DNA from: Sheuella sp.
GTDB taxonomy: Bacteria; Pseudomonadota; Gammaproteobacteria; Burkholderiales; Burkholderiaceae_B
Reading direction: 5' to 3'
DNA: 64,000 nucleotides
NCBI GenBank assembly: GCA_030650995.1
Contig: JAUSCY010000025.1
Span: 1-64,000, forward strand
Shown here piece after piece: positions 53,271 through 62,139 of this stretch. The notes beneath the pieces were generated by a model. That model saw nothing but the letters and a program-made list of their open reading frames with translations. It ran no database searches and was not told the DNA's origin. The position numbers and the translations under genes are program-made. Within the stretch, counting starts at the first letter, position 1; each line of letters begins with the position of its first letter.

Positions 53271-54254
53271 ATGATTAAAAATATTTTTCCTCGCATCCTG
53301 TGCACAGCACTGCTCATGTCGGCCGGCCTGTCGACAGCCATTGCTCAGGATTACCCAAATCGCACCATCACCATGGTGATGCCTTATGCTGCGGGCGGTC
53401 CTGGAGATACTATTACGCGCCTGTTTGCAACAGCGATGTCCAAACAGCTCGGTCAGCAAATCGTTGTGGACAACCCTTCTGGTGCGGGCGGTAGTATCGG
53501 TACCGCTAAAGTCGCGCGCGCCGCACCTGATGGCTATACCCTGTTGATGATACATATCAGCCACGCAACGAACCTGCTGATGATTAAAAACCTACCCTAC
53601 AGTCCAGTCACTGATTTCGAGCCCATCGGACTCACAACAGTCGGACCGATGGTTTTGACATCACGCAAAGACTTTCCAGCGAAAGACGCCAAAGAACTCA
53701 TTGCATATATTCAAGCCAACAGCAGTAAAATCAGCATGGGTCATGCGGGGATCGGATCAGCCTCGCATCTCTGCGGACTGATGTTCATGGATGCCCTCAA
53801 TACAAAAATAGAGATGGTTCCCTACAAAGGCGCCGCTCCTGCCTTGAATGATCTGATGGGTGGCCAGATTGATATTATGTGCGATCAGACAACCAGCACT
53901 ATCCCAGCTATTCAGAGTGGCCGGATTAAACCTTATGCTGTGGCAGGCACCAAACGCATTGCCTCGCTGCCTGACCTGCCTGCCCTGAGTGAATTTGGCA
54001 TCAAGGGGTTTGACATCAGCATCTGGTTCGGCCTTTATGCTCCAAAGGGCACACCGCAACCAGTCATCAATAAACTTTCCGCCGCACTTCAGCAAGCAGT
54101 TAAAGACCCCGAAGTGATCTCTCGTCTGGACAGTATTGGAACTGCGCCCGTCACCCCCGATCTGGCTGTCCCCGCAAAACTGCAGGCACATCTTAAAAAC
54201 GAAATTGAAACACTGGGGCCATTGCTTACCAAAGCCGGTGTGACTGCTAACTAA
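53271..54254 (+). CDS. Bug/TctC-family periplasmic receptor
   Basis: Receptor of 327 residues, signal peptide to about residue 25 (AIAQ-DY). Ligand loop PYAAGGPGDTITRLF; hinge block MVPYKGAAPALNDLMGGQIDIMCDQTTS, closely resembling the receptor at 60387. It is divergent from the lyase/fumarase operon with 187 bases between starts, the usual arrangement of a receptor with its catabolic genes, so a polycarboxylate that yields fumarate is a reasonable ligand guess. Confidence 0.92.
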   Translation: MIKNIFPRILCTALLMSAGLSTAIAQDYPNRTITMVMPYAAGGPGDTITRLFATAMSKQLGQQIVVDNPSGAGGSIGTAKVARAAPDGYTLLMIHISHATNLLMIKNLPYSPVTDFEPIGLTTVGPMVLTSRKDFPAKDAKELIAYIQANSSKISMGHAGIGSASHLCGLMFMDALNTKIEMVPYKGAAPALNDLMGGQIDIMCDQTTSTIPAIQSGRIKPYAVAGTKRIASLPDLPALSEFGIKGFDISIWFGLYAPKGTPQPVINKLSAALQQAVKDPEVISRLDSIGTAPVTPDLAVPAKLQAHLKNEIETLGPLLTKAGVTAN

Positions 54255-54255
54255 G

Positions 54256-54296
54256 CTAATCCGCGCGCGATATTAATCCCTAATCCGCGCGCGATA
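54256..54296. repeat. Direct repeat covering a gene end
   Basis: The 17-base unit CTAATCCGCGCGCGATA occurs at 54256 and 54280, a period of 24 bases. The second copy encodes the last residues and stop (SRAD-stop) of the minus-strand gene at 54280; the first copy lies just past the stop and, because 24 is a multiple of three, repeats the same codons and stop in frame. Confidence 0.9.
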
Positions 54297-55218
54297 GGAC
54301 TTCCCGTAATTTTTTAGCTGCTTCTTTAGCGCGATCATTTTCAGCACGGAGTCGTGCAAGCTCCTCTGGTTGCACGCACTCAACGTTTGAATAGTCACGC
54401 TTCCAGGTGTGACTATCACTCCATCGCAATGGAGATTGAACTGTCGTACGTTCTGCAGGTGCGCACTCAAGCGTTCTCAAGGCCAACTCGAGAGTGAACG
54501 CTTGCGAAGCTTTGTCCTTAGGCTTACCCGCAGCATTGCCCAGGGGAAAGTCACTAAAGAGCATGCGAGGCACGCCAACGTGCTCGACAATATCCTTTGC
54601 ACAGGCCATGATCACTGTTGATATGCCTGCTTGCTCAAGATAACGGGCGACCAGACTGCATGTCTGATGGCAGACCGGACAATTCGCCACCAGGACGACG
54701 GCCTCGACACCATCTTCACGGCAGTAACGCAAAATTTCTGGGCAATCCACCTCCAGCGTATGGCGCTGGCTACGATTAGTCGGGAGTCCATAAAACCGCT
54801 CAGATAATTTACCAATACGACCTGTGGATGCAGCCTCACGCAAAGCGGGTAGAGGGAACCAGGTGCCACTGTCCTCCATGGTCGTATTCTTGCGATCAAT
54901 CGCAACGTGCGTGATCCTGACGTCATGATCCTTGGATGAGTCACCAGAGTAAACCTGATAGAACTTAGCCTCTGCGTTATAGGCCGCCCCCGGATTTTGA
55001 TCGCCCTTACCAGGTTGAAACGGAGACGCCGTTGTGATGAGCGCTACGCAAGAGGCTCCCAAAGGTTTGATCAGCGGTTGAAAAGGGACCTCCGAATAAT
55101 GCGCCCACCGGTATGGATTGCCATAACCTAAAGCCAAATACCAGTCGCGCGTACGTTGCATGTAGCGGGTGGGCACATCTTCATCCGAAGCAAAATCTAA
55201 TTCTATTTCTGTTGACAT
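54280..55218 (-). CDS. GrdB-like reductase-family protein, cysteine homolog
   Basis: A 312-residue protein resembling component B of glycine/betaine/sarcosine/proline reductases (GrdB). Matching blocks are RITHVAID, then FPLPALREAASTGRIGKLSERFYGL (121-145), and NCPVCHQTC with Cys180, Cys183 and Cys187, followed by LEQAGISTVIMAC and VPRMLFSDFPLGN. In GrdB as I recall it the redox site is U-x-x-C; here it is C-x-x-C, so Cys180 replaces selenocysteine. The last 30 residues are a charged helix. It follows the Bug gene at 55273 on the same strand by 54 bases. A reductive role in an aerobic organism is not established. Confidence 0.75.
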   Translation of the reverse strand: MSTEIELDFASDEDVPTRYMQRTRDWYLALGYGNPYRWAHYSEVPFQPLIKPLGASCVALITTASPFQPGKGDQNPGAAYNAEAKFYQVYSGDSSKDHDVRITHVAIDRKNTTMEDSGTWFPLPALREAASTGRIGKLSERFYGLPTNRSQRHTLEVDCPEILRYCREDGVEAVVLVANCPVCHQTCSLVARYLEQAGISTVIMACAKDIVEHVGVPRMLFSDFPLGNAAGKPKDKASQAFTLELALRTLECAPAERTTVQSPLRWSDSHTWKRDYSNVECVQPEELARLRAENDRAKEAAKKLREVLSRAD

Positions 55219-55272
55219 TTTTTGAACTAATCTTTGAATATCGAAAACTGCATATAGCGAAATCTAATTGAC

Positions 55273-56310
55273 TCAATCTAATTTAACGTTTCCGTCTTTA
55301 ATGACTTTTGCCCAATATTTAGTTTCATCAGCCATCCATTTACGCAACTCTGCAGGCGAGCGGCGATCAGGATCAGAGCCCAGATCGGCAAACTGTTTGC
55401 GCATGTCTGGTTGACTGATAATTTTATTAATTTCTGCGTGTATTTTTTCGATGATCGCGGGCGGAGTCGCCGCTGGAGCCATCATGCCCTGGAATGAACC
55501 AGTGACATAACCGGGAATACGCTCAGCAATCGTAAGCGTGTCTGGAATCGGGGCAAATCTGTTTGGACTGGCGACGGCGATGAGTTTGAAATTTCCACTC
55601 CTGACCATTGGGTAAGTCGCCAGGTAGCTATTCATGGTCGCATCAATCTGCCCGCCTGCCAGATCTGTCATCACCTGGGCACCACCTTTATAACCAATGA
55701 AATTAATGGAAATGCCTTGTTTTTGTGCGAGTAACACACCAGCCAGATGCGGTGCGGCACCTAGAGGCGCTCCAAAATTAATCGGGTCTTTTTGCTTTTT
55801 AGCGTAAGCAATAAATTCATCATACGTACTGACAGGCAGCTTATTGGCTACGACCAGAATATGAGGTGAATAGGCAATGACAGAGACTGGTGTGAGATCT
55901 TTTTCCGGACTATAAGTCAGGTTTGGCATCATTGTTGGGGCCTGAGTCAACGCACTCAGATCCACAACCAGTAATGTATAGCCGTCCGGATCAGACTTCG
56001 CGACCATCGCTGCACCGATCTGCGCATTACCGCCTGGTTTATTTTCAACAACAACAGATTGGCCCCAGGCTTCAGTCAGCTTTTTTCCAATGATTCTGGA
56101 AAGCACGTCTGATGCGCCTCCCGCAGCAAAAGGCACGATAATTCGAATCGGTTTATTTGGGAAGTTAGCGGCAGTATCCTGAGCCTGTGCAACGCCCATC
56201 GCAGCTGCGACAGTGCCCAACATTGCATAGGCAACGCATTTCATACCCGTGCGAATTGAAAATCGCGAAGCAGCAGTGATTACTTGTCTGAACTGTTGGA
56301 TGCATGTCAT
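55273..56310 (-). CDS. Bug/TctC-family periplasmic receptor
   Basis: Receptor of 345 residues with an extended N-terminus; the signal cleavage is near VAQAQ (residue 44). AAGGA nine bases before ATG 56310 supports the long form; ATG 56244 would give a shorter, more usual signal. Ligand loop PFAAGGASDVLSRI; hinge block FIGYKGGAQVMTDLAGGQID, where VPYKG reads IGYKG. It is followed on the strand by the GrdB-like gene, so its ligand is likely that protein's substrate. Confidence 0.9.
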   Translation of the reverse strand: MTCIQQFRQVITAASRFSIRTGMKCVAYAMLGTVAAAMGVAQAQDTAANFPNKPIRIIVPFAAGGASDVLSRIIGKKLTEAWGQSVVVENKPGGNAQIGAAMVAKSDPDGYTLLVVDLSALTQAPTMMPNLTYSPEKDLTPVSVIAYSPHILVVANKLPVSTYDEFIAYAKKQKDPINFGAPLGAAPHLAGVLLAQKQGISINFIGYKGGAQVMTDLAGGQIDATMNSYLATYPMVRSGNFKLIAVASPNRFAPIPDTLTIAERIPGYVTGSFQGMMAPAATPPAIIEKIHAEINKIISQPDMRKQFADLGSDPDRRSPAELRKWMADETKYWAKVIKDGNVKLD

Positions 56311-56472
56311 GTTGTCTCGTCCTTAATATGGACGCCAGACATGACGCCCTTTTTTTATGATTTACTTAGGATACTGTCATTCACGTTCAAAGTCTTTGCG
56401 CATTGCCGCAATAGCGCTAAAGTCGCCTCAGATAAGGGAACACCCTGAGATTGCGCTGTTGCAATATTGCGA

Positions 56473-57399
56473 TCAGCCTGTTCGCCTGGCAGTCTGACTC
56501 TTTGATGCGCTCTTTGACGAGGTAGCCCCCAGCGCGATTCCAAAAATAATCAATGCGGTAGCAATCATCAAGATCGAATCGACTGGTTCGCTTAAAAATA
56601 TTTTCGAACTTAACAATCCAACAACTGGCACTCCAAGCAGCGCAATAGACGTTGTTGAAGCCGGCAGACCTCTGTTGACCGCATTCATTGCCCAGTAGGC
56701 AAGTGCAGTACCCACTACGCTGCCATAGCCCAGCAGGAATACTAATTCGAGCGTCCACTCAATCTGTGGGACACCTTCAAAATATAGCGCTAGGGCGAGT
56801 TGTGTAAAACCAGCCAGCAACAACTGCCAGGGCAATAATTCAAACGTTGGTGTCACGAACCGGTGAGCGCGCCCATACACGATACAAATTGCCCACATTA
56901 ATGCCGCCAGTAATATCAGCGCATGTCCGAGCAAGGTGTCTGGATTACCCCAGTCCATTGATGCTGGCTGCAAAATTAATGTCAAACCACCCATACCAAT
57001 GACAAGCCCCAGTAGTCGTCGTGGCCCAGGCTTTTCACCTAAGAACAACCACGCCGCTGGTACCACCCATAAAGGGGTTGTGTAACCGAGCACAATAGAG
57101 CGACCTGCCGGTAAATACTGCATACCGAAACTGACAAGCACAGAAAAACCGACCATATGCAGCCAGCCAACCGTAAAAATCACTGGGATATCTGCTTTGA
57201 CAGGCACAACCATGCGTCCTGAAGCAATACACAAAGCACTGAGCAGTAGGAATGCAGCAGGCAACCTTAAAAAAGATGCCCATATCGGAGGCAAGTATTC
57301 AAGGGCTGCTTTGTTAACGACCCATGTCATTCCCCAGGCGAGAATCACAATCAGCAAAAGACTGAAAGCTGTACGTCGGGAGAGCTTATCGGCTGACAT
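56473..57399 (-). CDS. EamA/DMT-family transporter
   Basis: Inner-membrane transporter of 308 residues with ten hydrophobic segments arranged as two EamA repeats (first: ILAWGMTWVVNKAALEYLPP; second starts near ILLAALMWAICIVYGR). YGSVVGTALAYWAMN is typical of the second repeat. Members export metabolites such as amino acids or purine-related compounds. It lies 22 bases downstream of the Bug gene at 57422 on the same strand. Confidence 0.9.
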   Translation of the reverse strand: MSADKLSRRTAFSLLLIVILAWGMTWVVNKAALEYLPPIWASFLRLPAAFLLLSALCIASGRMVVPVKADIPVIFTVGWLHMVGFSVLVSFGMQYLPAGRSIVLGYTTPLWVVPAAWLFLGEKPGPRRLLGLVIGMGGLTLILQPASMDWGNPDTLLGHALILLAALMWAICIVYGRAHRFVTPTFELLPWQLLLAGFTQLALALYFEGVPQIEWTLELVFLLGYGSVVGTALAYWAMNAVNRGLPASTTSIALLGVPVVGLLSSKIFLSEPVDSILMIATALIIFGIALGATSSKSASKSQTARRTG

Positions 57400-57421
57400 T
57401 CTTGGATTAATCTTCCCTGAC

Positions 57422-58399
57422 TCAGTCTTCTGTCATGTGCGCAGCACGAACAACTTCACCTAACCGCGCACGTTCTTTATCGACGAAAATCATAAATTCC
57501 GCGCGTGAACCACCAACAGGTTCAATACCCAGACTTTTCAAGCGATCAGCTACTGCAGGGGATTTCATCGCCACATCTACCGCTGCCGCGAGCTTGTCCA
57601 TAATTGCGGGCGAGACGCCAGCCGGGGCGTGAATACCCGCCCAGTGGGCGATCTGTAACTCACCAAATCCCTGCTCGGTCGCCGTCGATAACTCCGGATA
57701 GACTGACAATCGCTTGGTCCAGGTGGTTGCCAGCGCTTTAAATTTATCCCCACCACGAATATGTGGCAAGGCAACAATACTCGCCTCTGAGGTGCCCTCA
57801 ACATGTCGGCCCATTACAGCCGAAGCACTCTCAGAACCACTTTTATAAGGTACAGGAATCAGTTTTGCGCCATATTTTGTATTCAGGATCTCTGCGACGA
57901 AATGCGGTGTGCTGCCTGTGCCTGCTGTCGCAAAATTAAATCCATCGCCCTTTTTAGATGCATCAACGAATTCGCGAAGATTGTTATACGGCGACGTCGA
58001 CGACACGACAATCACGGACGGAGACAGTCCGATCATCACAACGGGCATCAGATCAGAATCCTTGTAAGGATTGACCTTCTTGATCATGCTGTTTGTAATA
58101 ACGCCCGCCGCACTAATCAGAAAGGTATATCCATCCGGTGTGCTTTTAGCCACATATGCCGAGCCAAGATTGCCACCTGCGCCAGGTTTATTTTCAATAA
58201 TGACAGGCTGGCCTAACTCCTTTGACGCACCTTCGGCGGCCGCTCTTGCCATCAGGTCATTCGCACCACCAGCAGAAAACGGAACAACAAAACGGATTGG
58301 CTTGACAGGCCAGTCCTGCGCGGCCGCCTGACTGCCTGCCAGAAGTAATGCGCAACCAAGCAAACGACTCAACACTAGATCTAATTTAATGTGATTCAT
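57422..58399 (-). CDS. Bug/TctC-family periplasmic receptor, divergent hinge
   Basis: Receptor of 325 residues with the signal peptide to about residue 29 (AAAQ-DW). Start ATG 58399 has AGGG five bases upstream. Ligand loop PFSAGGANDLMARA. The hinge is unusual: PVPYKSGSESASAVMGRHVEGT, in which YKGG is YKSG and the GGQ/GGE is GRH, so its ligand contacts differ from all others here. It lies between the Atm1-like exporter (57 bases) and the DMT transporter (22 bases). Confidence 0.9.
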   Translation of the reverse strand: MNHIKLDLVLSRLLGCALLLAGSQAAAQDWPVKPIRFVVPFSAGGANDLMARAAAEGASKELGQPVIIENKPGAGGNLGSAYVAKSTPDGYTFLISAAGVITNSMIKKVNPYKDSDLMPVVMIGLSPSVIVVSSTSPYNNLREFVDASKKGDGFNFATAGTGSTPHFVAEILNTKYGAKLIPVPYKSGSESASAVMGRHVEGTSEASIVALPHIRGGDKFKALATTWTKRLSVYPELSTATEQGFGELQIAHWAGIHAPAGVSPAIMDKLAAAVDVAMKSPAVADRLKSLGIEPVGGSRAEFMIFVDKERARLGEVVRAAHMTED

Positions 58400-58456
58400 A
58401 ACTACCCTGATTTTTTTAACTGTAATTGATAGTAAATTATTTTGATTGGTCACCGC

Positions 58457-60298
58457 TCAGACCTCAACAGACTGCCGCTTCTGCATCTGCCACATTTGGG
58501 AATAGGCACCTGCCGCCTCAATCAACTCTGCATGTGTGCCACGCTCAACAATCTCGCCATGATCCATTACAAGAATCTGATCTGCATGCACAATGGTTGA
58601 CAGTCTGTGCGCAATGATCAACGTCGTGCGATTTCGAGCCAGTCCTGACAACTCTTCTTGCAAGGCACGTTCTGTCTTTGAATCGAGCGCAGAAGTCGCC
58701 TCATCAAAAATCAGCATTGCTGGCTTTTTCAGTAAAGTTCTGGCGATTGCTACACGCTGCTTTTCACCGCCAGACAGCTTGAGTCCGCGCTCGCCAACCT
58801 GTGTCTGGTAGCGATCGGGCAAATGCTCAATAAACTGATCCATCTGCGCAGCCCTCGCCGCCCGATGGATTTCCTCCTGCGTCGCGCCGGGCCGTCCATA
58901 TGCAATGTTGTAGGCAATGGTGTCGTTAAATAACACCGTATCCTGGGGAACGATACCAATCGATTGACGCAGACTTGTCTGCTGAACAGACCTGATTTCC
59001 TGGTTATCCAGCAGAATCTTTCCTGACTGAATGTCATAAAAACGAAACAGTAATCGTGCAAGTGTGCTTTTGCCAGCGCCGCTGCGACCGACCACCGCAG
59101 TGACAGTCCCTGCGGGTATGACAAAACTAATATCTTTCAATATTTCGCGCTTTGGATCATAGTGAAAGCTGACGTGTTCAAAACGCACCTCAGGACCGAT
59201 TGCGGCATCTGCGATCTGCAAAGCAGGCGCGCCCGGTGCATCCGCCACTTCCTTGTCTGCCGTAAGCAAAGTAAACATCCGATCAAGATCGGTCAGAGAC
59301 TGTTTAATTTCGCGATAGATCACACCCAGAAAATTCAACGGGATATACAGTTGAATCATGAGGGTATTGACCAGAACCAGATCCCCGAGTGTCATCGATC
59401 CATTTGCGACACCTTCAGTTGCGCGCCAAAGTATCAACACGAGCCCGACTGCAATAATGGCTTGCTGTCCAAGATTTAAAAATGCCAATGATTGCTGAGA
59501 CTTGATCGCTGCCGCCTGATAACGAATCAAGTTTTCATCGTAACGGCCTGCTTCAAAGGCCTCATTACCGAAATATTTAACTGTTTCAAAATTCAACAGT
59601 GAATCAATCGCTTTTTGATTGGCGCGCGAATCCATGTCATTCATCGTGCGCCGCAAGTGTGTTCGCCACTCGGTGACTAAAATCGTAAAAGCAATGTAAA
59701 TAATCAATGCGGACAGGGTGATCGCTGCAAACCAGATGTCGTAAAACACCGCGAAATATCCCAGCACAAGCACGAACTCAATCACTGTTGGCAGGATGCT
59801 ATAAAGTGAATACGACACGAGCGACTGGATGGCGCGTGTACCGCGCTCAATATCTCGACTCACACCTCCGGTTTGTCTGCCCAGGTGAAATCTAAGAGAC
59901 AACGCATGCAAATGCTGGAAAACCTCCAGGGCAATCTGACGCACAGCATGTTGCGTGACGCGGGAAAATAGCGCTTCGCGTAATTCAGAAAACAACGATG
60001 CTGAAAATCTCAGCAAGCCATACCCGACAATAATGCCAACCGGCACAACCAATAAGGCTGTGGAAACGCTGGTTTTTACATCAAGCGCGTCTATGAGCTG
60101 CTTGAGCAATACAGGAATACCGAGATTGGCGAACTTTGCCGCGATCAGACAGGCAATAGCCAGAACGACTCGTGCCTTGTAAGCGAGCAAATAAGGCAAC
60201 AGGTCGCGGATCACGCGCCAGTCTGTCCGTTTGCCCTTTATTGGTGCGCTTTCTGACCCACTTGCATAATCAGTGGGCCGAGTCGAGTTTTGTCGCAA
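58457..60298 (-). CDS. ABCB-type ABC exporter (Atm1/HMT1-like)
   Basis: Half-size ABC exporter of 613 residues: six membrane segments within about residues 35-330, then the ATPase with Walker A VVGRSGAGKST near 407, signature LKLSGGEKQRVAIA near 508, and Walker B MLIFDEATSALD. The membrane part (FHLGRQTGGVSRDIERG) and ATPase resemble mitochondrial Atm1 and bacterial heavy-metal/glutathione-conjugate exporters. The start is a TTG with AAGGGA upstream. Export of glutathione-linked compounds is the family role. Confidence 0.9.
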   Translation of the reverse strand: MRQNSTRPTDYASGSESAPIKGKRTDWRVIRDLLPYLLAYKARVVLAIACLIAAKFANLGIPVLLKQLIDALDVKTSVSTALLVVPVGIIVGYGLLRFSASLFSELREALFSRVTQHAVRQIALEVFQHLHALSLRFHLGRQTGGVSRDIERGTRAIQSLVSYSLYSILPTVIEFVLVLGYFAVFYDIWFAAITLSALIIYIAFTILVTEWRTHLRRTMNDMDSRANQKAIDSLLNFETVKYFGNEAFEAGRYDENLIRYQAAAIKSQQSLAFLNLGQQAIIAVGLVLILWRATEGVANGSMTLGDLVLVNTLMIQLYIPLNFLGVIYREIKQSLTDLDRMFTLLTADKEVADAPGAPALQIADAAIGPEVRFEHVSFHYDPKREILKDISFVIPAGTVTAVVGRSGAGKSTLARLLFRFYDIQSGKILLDNQEIRSVQQTSLRQSIGIVPQDTVLFNDTIAYNIAYGRPGATQEEIHRAARAAQMDQFIEHLPDRYQTQVGERGLKLSGGEKQRVAIARTLLKKPAMLIFDEATSALDSKTERALQEELSGLARNRTTLIIAHRLSTIVHADQILVMDHGEIVERGTHAELIEAAGAYSQMWQMQKRQSVEV

Positions 60299-60386
60299 AA
60301 TAATCCCTTAAAATGCACTTCTGCCTGCTTGCTGCACATTATTGCAGGATATGTAGATCCATTTATGCTTTTTGCGAGAGACAATC

Positions 60387-61358
60387 ATGAACAAAATTAA
60401 AAAGGTTTTATTTACTACTGCGCTGGCTGCACTGCCCCTTTTTGCCGTTGCTCAAGACAAATGGCCTACTCAAAACATTACTTTCGTTGTCCCCTACCCA
60501 CCTGGTGGCCCAACCGACATCATGGCTCGGCTGTTGTCGGTCCCTCTCGGCCAGAAACTCGGTACGACAGTTGTTGTTGAAAATAAGGCGGGCGCCAGTG
60601 GCAATATCGGCAGCGGTGCTGTCGCCAAGGCCAAGCCTGACGGATACACTATTTTGCTGGCAGCAAGCGGCAATATGTCAGTGAATCAGACTTTGTTTAA
60701 AAATCTGAACTACGATCCAATCAAAGACTTTGAGCCTGTTATTCAGATTTCCAGGTTTCCTCTTGTACTCGAAGTAAAAGCTGGCTCAGACATCAAAACC
60801 TTGCAACAATACATTGACTATGCCAAAGCAAATCCAACTAAAGTAAGCTTTGGCTCCGCAGGTAATGGCTCGCCACAACACCTGTGTCCCGAGCTGATTA
60901 AGAACGCCTCTGGTGCCCCTTTGCAGCATATCCCTTACAAAGGCGCGAGTCCTGCTGTCAACGATTTACTTGGCAATCAGATTTTCAGTATGTGCGACAT
61001 CATGGCCGGCTCGATCAAATACATTCAATCCGGTCAGCTCCAGCCTATTGCCGTCACAACAATCAAGCGCTCCCCTTTGCTGCCTGAAGTTCCAACCATG
61101 GATGAGTCAGGTCTGAAAGGTTTTGATTATTTCGCATGGCACGGTATTACATTGCCTGCTAAAACTCCTCAGGAAATCGTGACGAAATACAACGTAGCTT
61201 TGAATGAAATTTTCAAAGATCCGGAATTCGCAAAACGCTGGGAAGCAATTGGCAGCGAAGTGGTTGGTGGAACTCCCGAAGCGTTTAAAGCACTGATTCT
61301 GTCCGAAGCGGACCGACTGGGCGCTTTAGTCAAAAAATTAGGCGTTCAACTAGACTAA
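60387..61358 (+). CDS. Bug/TctC-family periplasmic receptor
   Basis: Receptor of 323 residues, signal peptide to about residue 22 (FAVAQ-DK). Start ATG 60387 follows a GAGAG; the longer TTG start adds five residues. Ligand loop PYPPGGPTDIMARL; hinge block HIPYKGASPAVNDLLGNQIFSMCDIMAG. It is divergent from the ABC exporter and followed by its own terminator, so it is probably a single-gene transcript. Confidence 0.92.
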   Translation: MNKIKKVLFTTALAALPLFAVAQDKWPTQNITFVVPYPPGGPTDIMARLLSVPLGQKLGTTVVVENKAGASGNIGSGAVAKAKPDGYTILLAASGNMSVNQTLFKNLNYDPIKDFEPVIQISRFPLVLEVKAGSDIKTLQQYIDYAKANPTKVSFGSAGNGSPQHLCPELIKNASGAPLQHIPYKGASPAVNDLLGNQIFSMCDIMAGSIKYIQSGQLQPIAVTTIKRSPLLPEVPTMDESGLKGFDYFAWHGITLPAKTPQEIVTKYNVALNEIFKDPEFAKRWEAIGSEVVGGTPEAFKALILSEADRLGALVKKLGVQLD

Positions 61359-61362
61359 TTAG

Positions 61363-61391
61363 AATGGCATCCTGGTGATGCCATTTTTTTT
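61363..61391 (+). terminator. Rho-independent terminator
   Basis: AATGGCATC at 61363-61371 pairs perfectly with GATGCCATT at 61377-61385 around a five-base loop, followed by a run of eight T. It begins four bases after the Bug stop and separates it from the RraA-family gene. Confidence 0.95.
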
Positions 61392-61461
61392 AGCGCTATT
61401 TTTTATCGCTCAGATTTTGCCAGCTAATTTTATTAATCCTGATTGAGCAAGGCTGATTGAC

Positions 61462-62106
61462 ATGCTGGAAAGACTCGCAAAACTGGACACGAACACAGTA
61501 TCTGACGCACTTGATTTTTTGAATCTGAAGGGTGCGACCTACGGAATACGTCCTCTTTGGGACTGCCCCAAAATAGTCGGTCGCGCCTCAACGATACAGC
61601 TAGGTCCCAAACAAGGCACCGCCCCGACAGTGCACTTGATTTCACCGGTTATTGCAAGCATTCAAACAGAAGATCGTATTTTGGTGATCACCGGTGGCAC
61701 AGAGGGTATCTCCTGCTGGGGAGATATCCTGGCCAATGCAGCCAAAGTAAAAGGTATTCGTGGCTCTGTCATTGACGGGATGAGTCGCGATATCGAAGGC
61801 AGTGAATCCATCAGTTATCCCGTATATGGACGTGGCATTACGATGATCAGCGCACGCAACAGGCTGATTCAACTTGCTTCAGGCACGACAGTTATTATTG
61901 ACGGCGTTGCAGTCAATGAAAATGATTTTGTCATTGCTGATCGATGCGGTACAGTATTCGTGGATGCTTCGCGGATTGAAGAAGTCCTGGAGCTGGCAGA
62001 ACGTATCGCCAGCCGGCAAGACGGCATGGTGCAAGCCGTAAGATCCGGTCAATCAGTTGAAGAAGTCATGCACGACAAAAAGTTCGAAGCAATTAAACAG
62101 ATTTAA
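61462..62106 (+). CDS. RraA/HMG-aldolase family protein
   Basis: A 214-residue protein of the RraA-like fold, which includes inhibitors of RNase E and metal-dependent aldolases for 4-carboxy-4-hydroxy-2-oxoadipate and oxaloacetate decarboxylases. The block IRGSVIDGMSRDIEGSE contains the Arg and Asp that bind metal and pyruvate in the enzymes, with DRILVITGGTE and AVNENDFVIADRCGTVFV also present. In this organic-acid setting an aldolase/decarboxylase is likelier than an RNase E regulator. It is followed by cydA after 33 bases. Confidence 0.85.
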   Translation: MLERLAKLDTNTVSDALDFLNLKGATYGIRPLWDCPKIVGRASTIQLGPKQGTAPTVHLISPVIASIQTEDRILVITGGTEGISCWGDILANAAKVKGIRGSVIDGMSRDIEGSESISYPVYGRGITMISARNRLIQLASGTTVIIDGVAVNENDFVIADRCGTVFVDASRIEEVLELAERIASRQDGMVQAVRSGQSVEEVMHDKKFEAIKQI

Positions 62107-62139
62107 CATAACGGCTCTAATAGCCCTAAGAGAATAGCG

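Noticed and set aside
56355-56543. A 62-codon open frame at the end of the DMT transporter gene
   Set aside because: It overlaps the real gene in another frame, has no ribosome site and no similarity I recognise.
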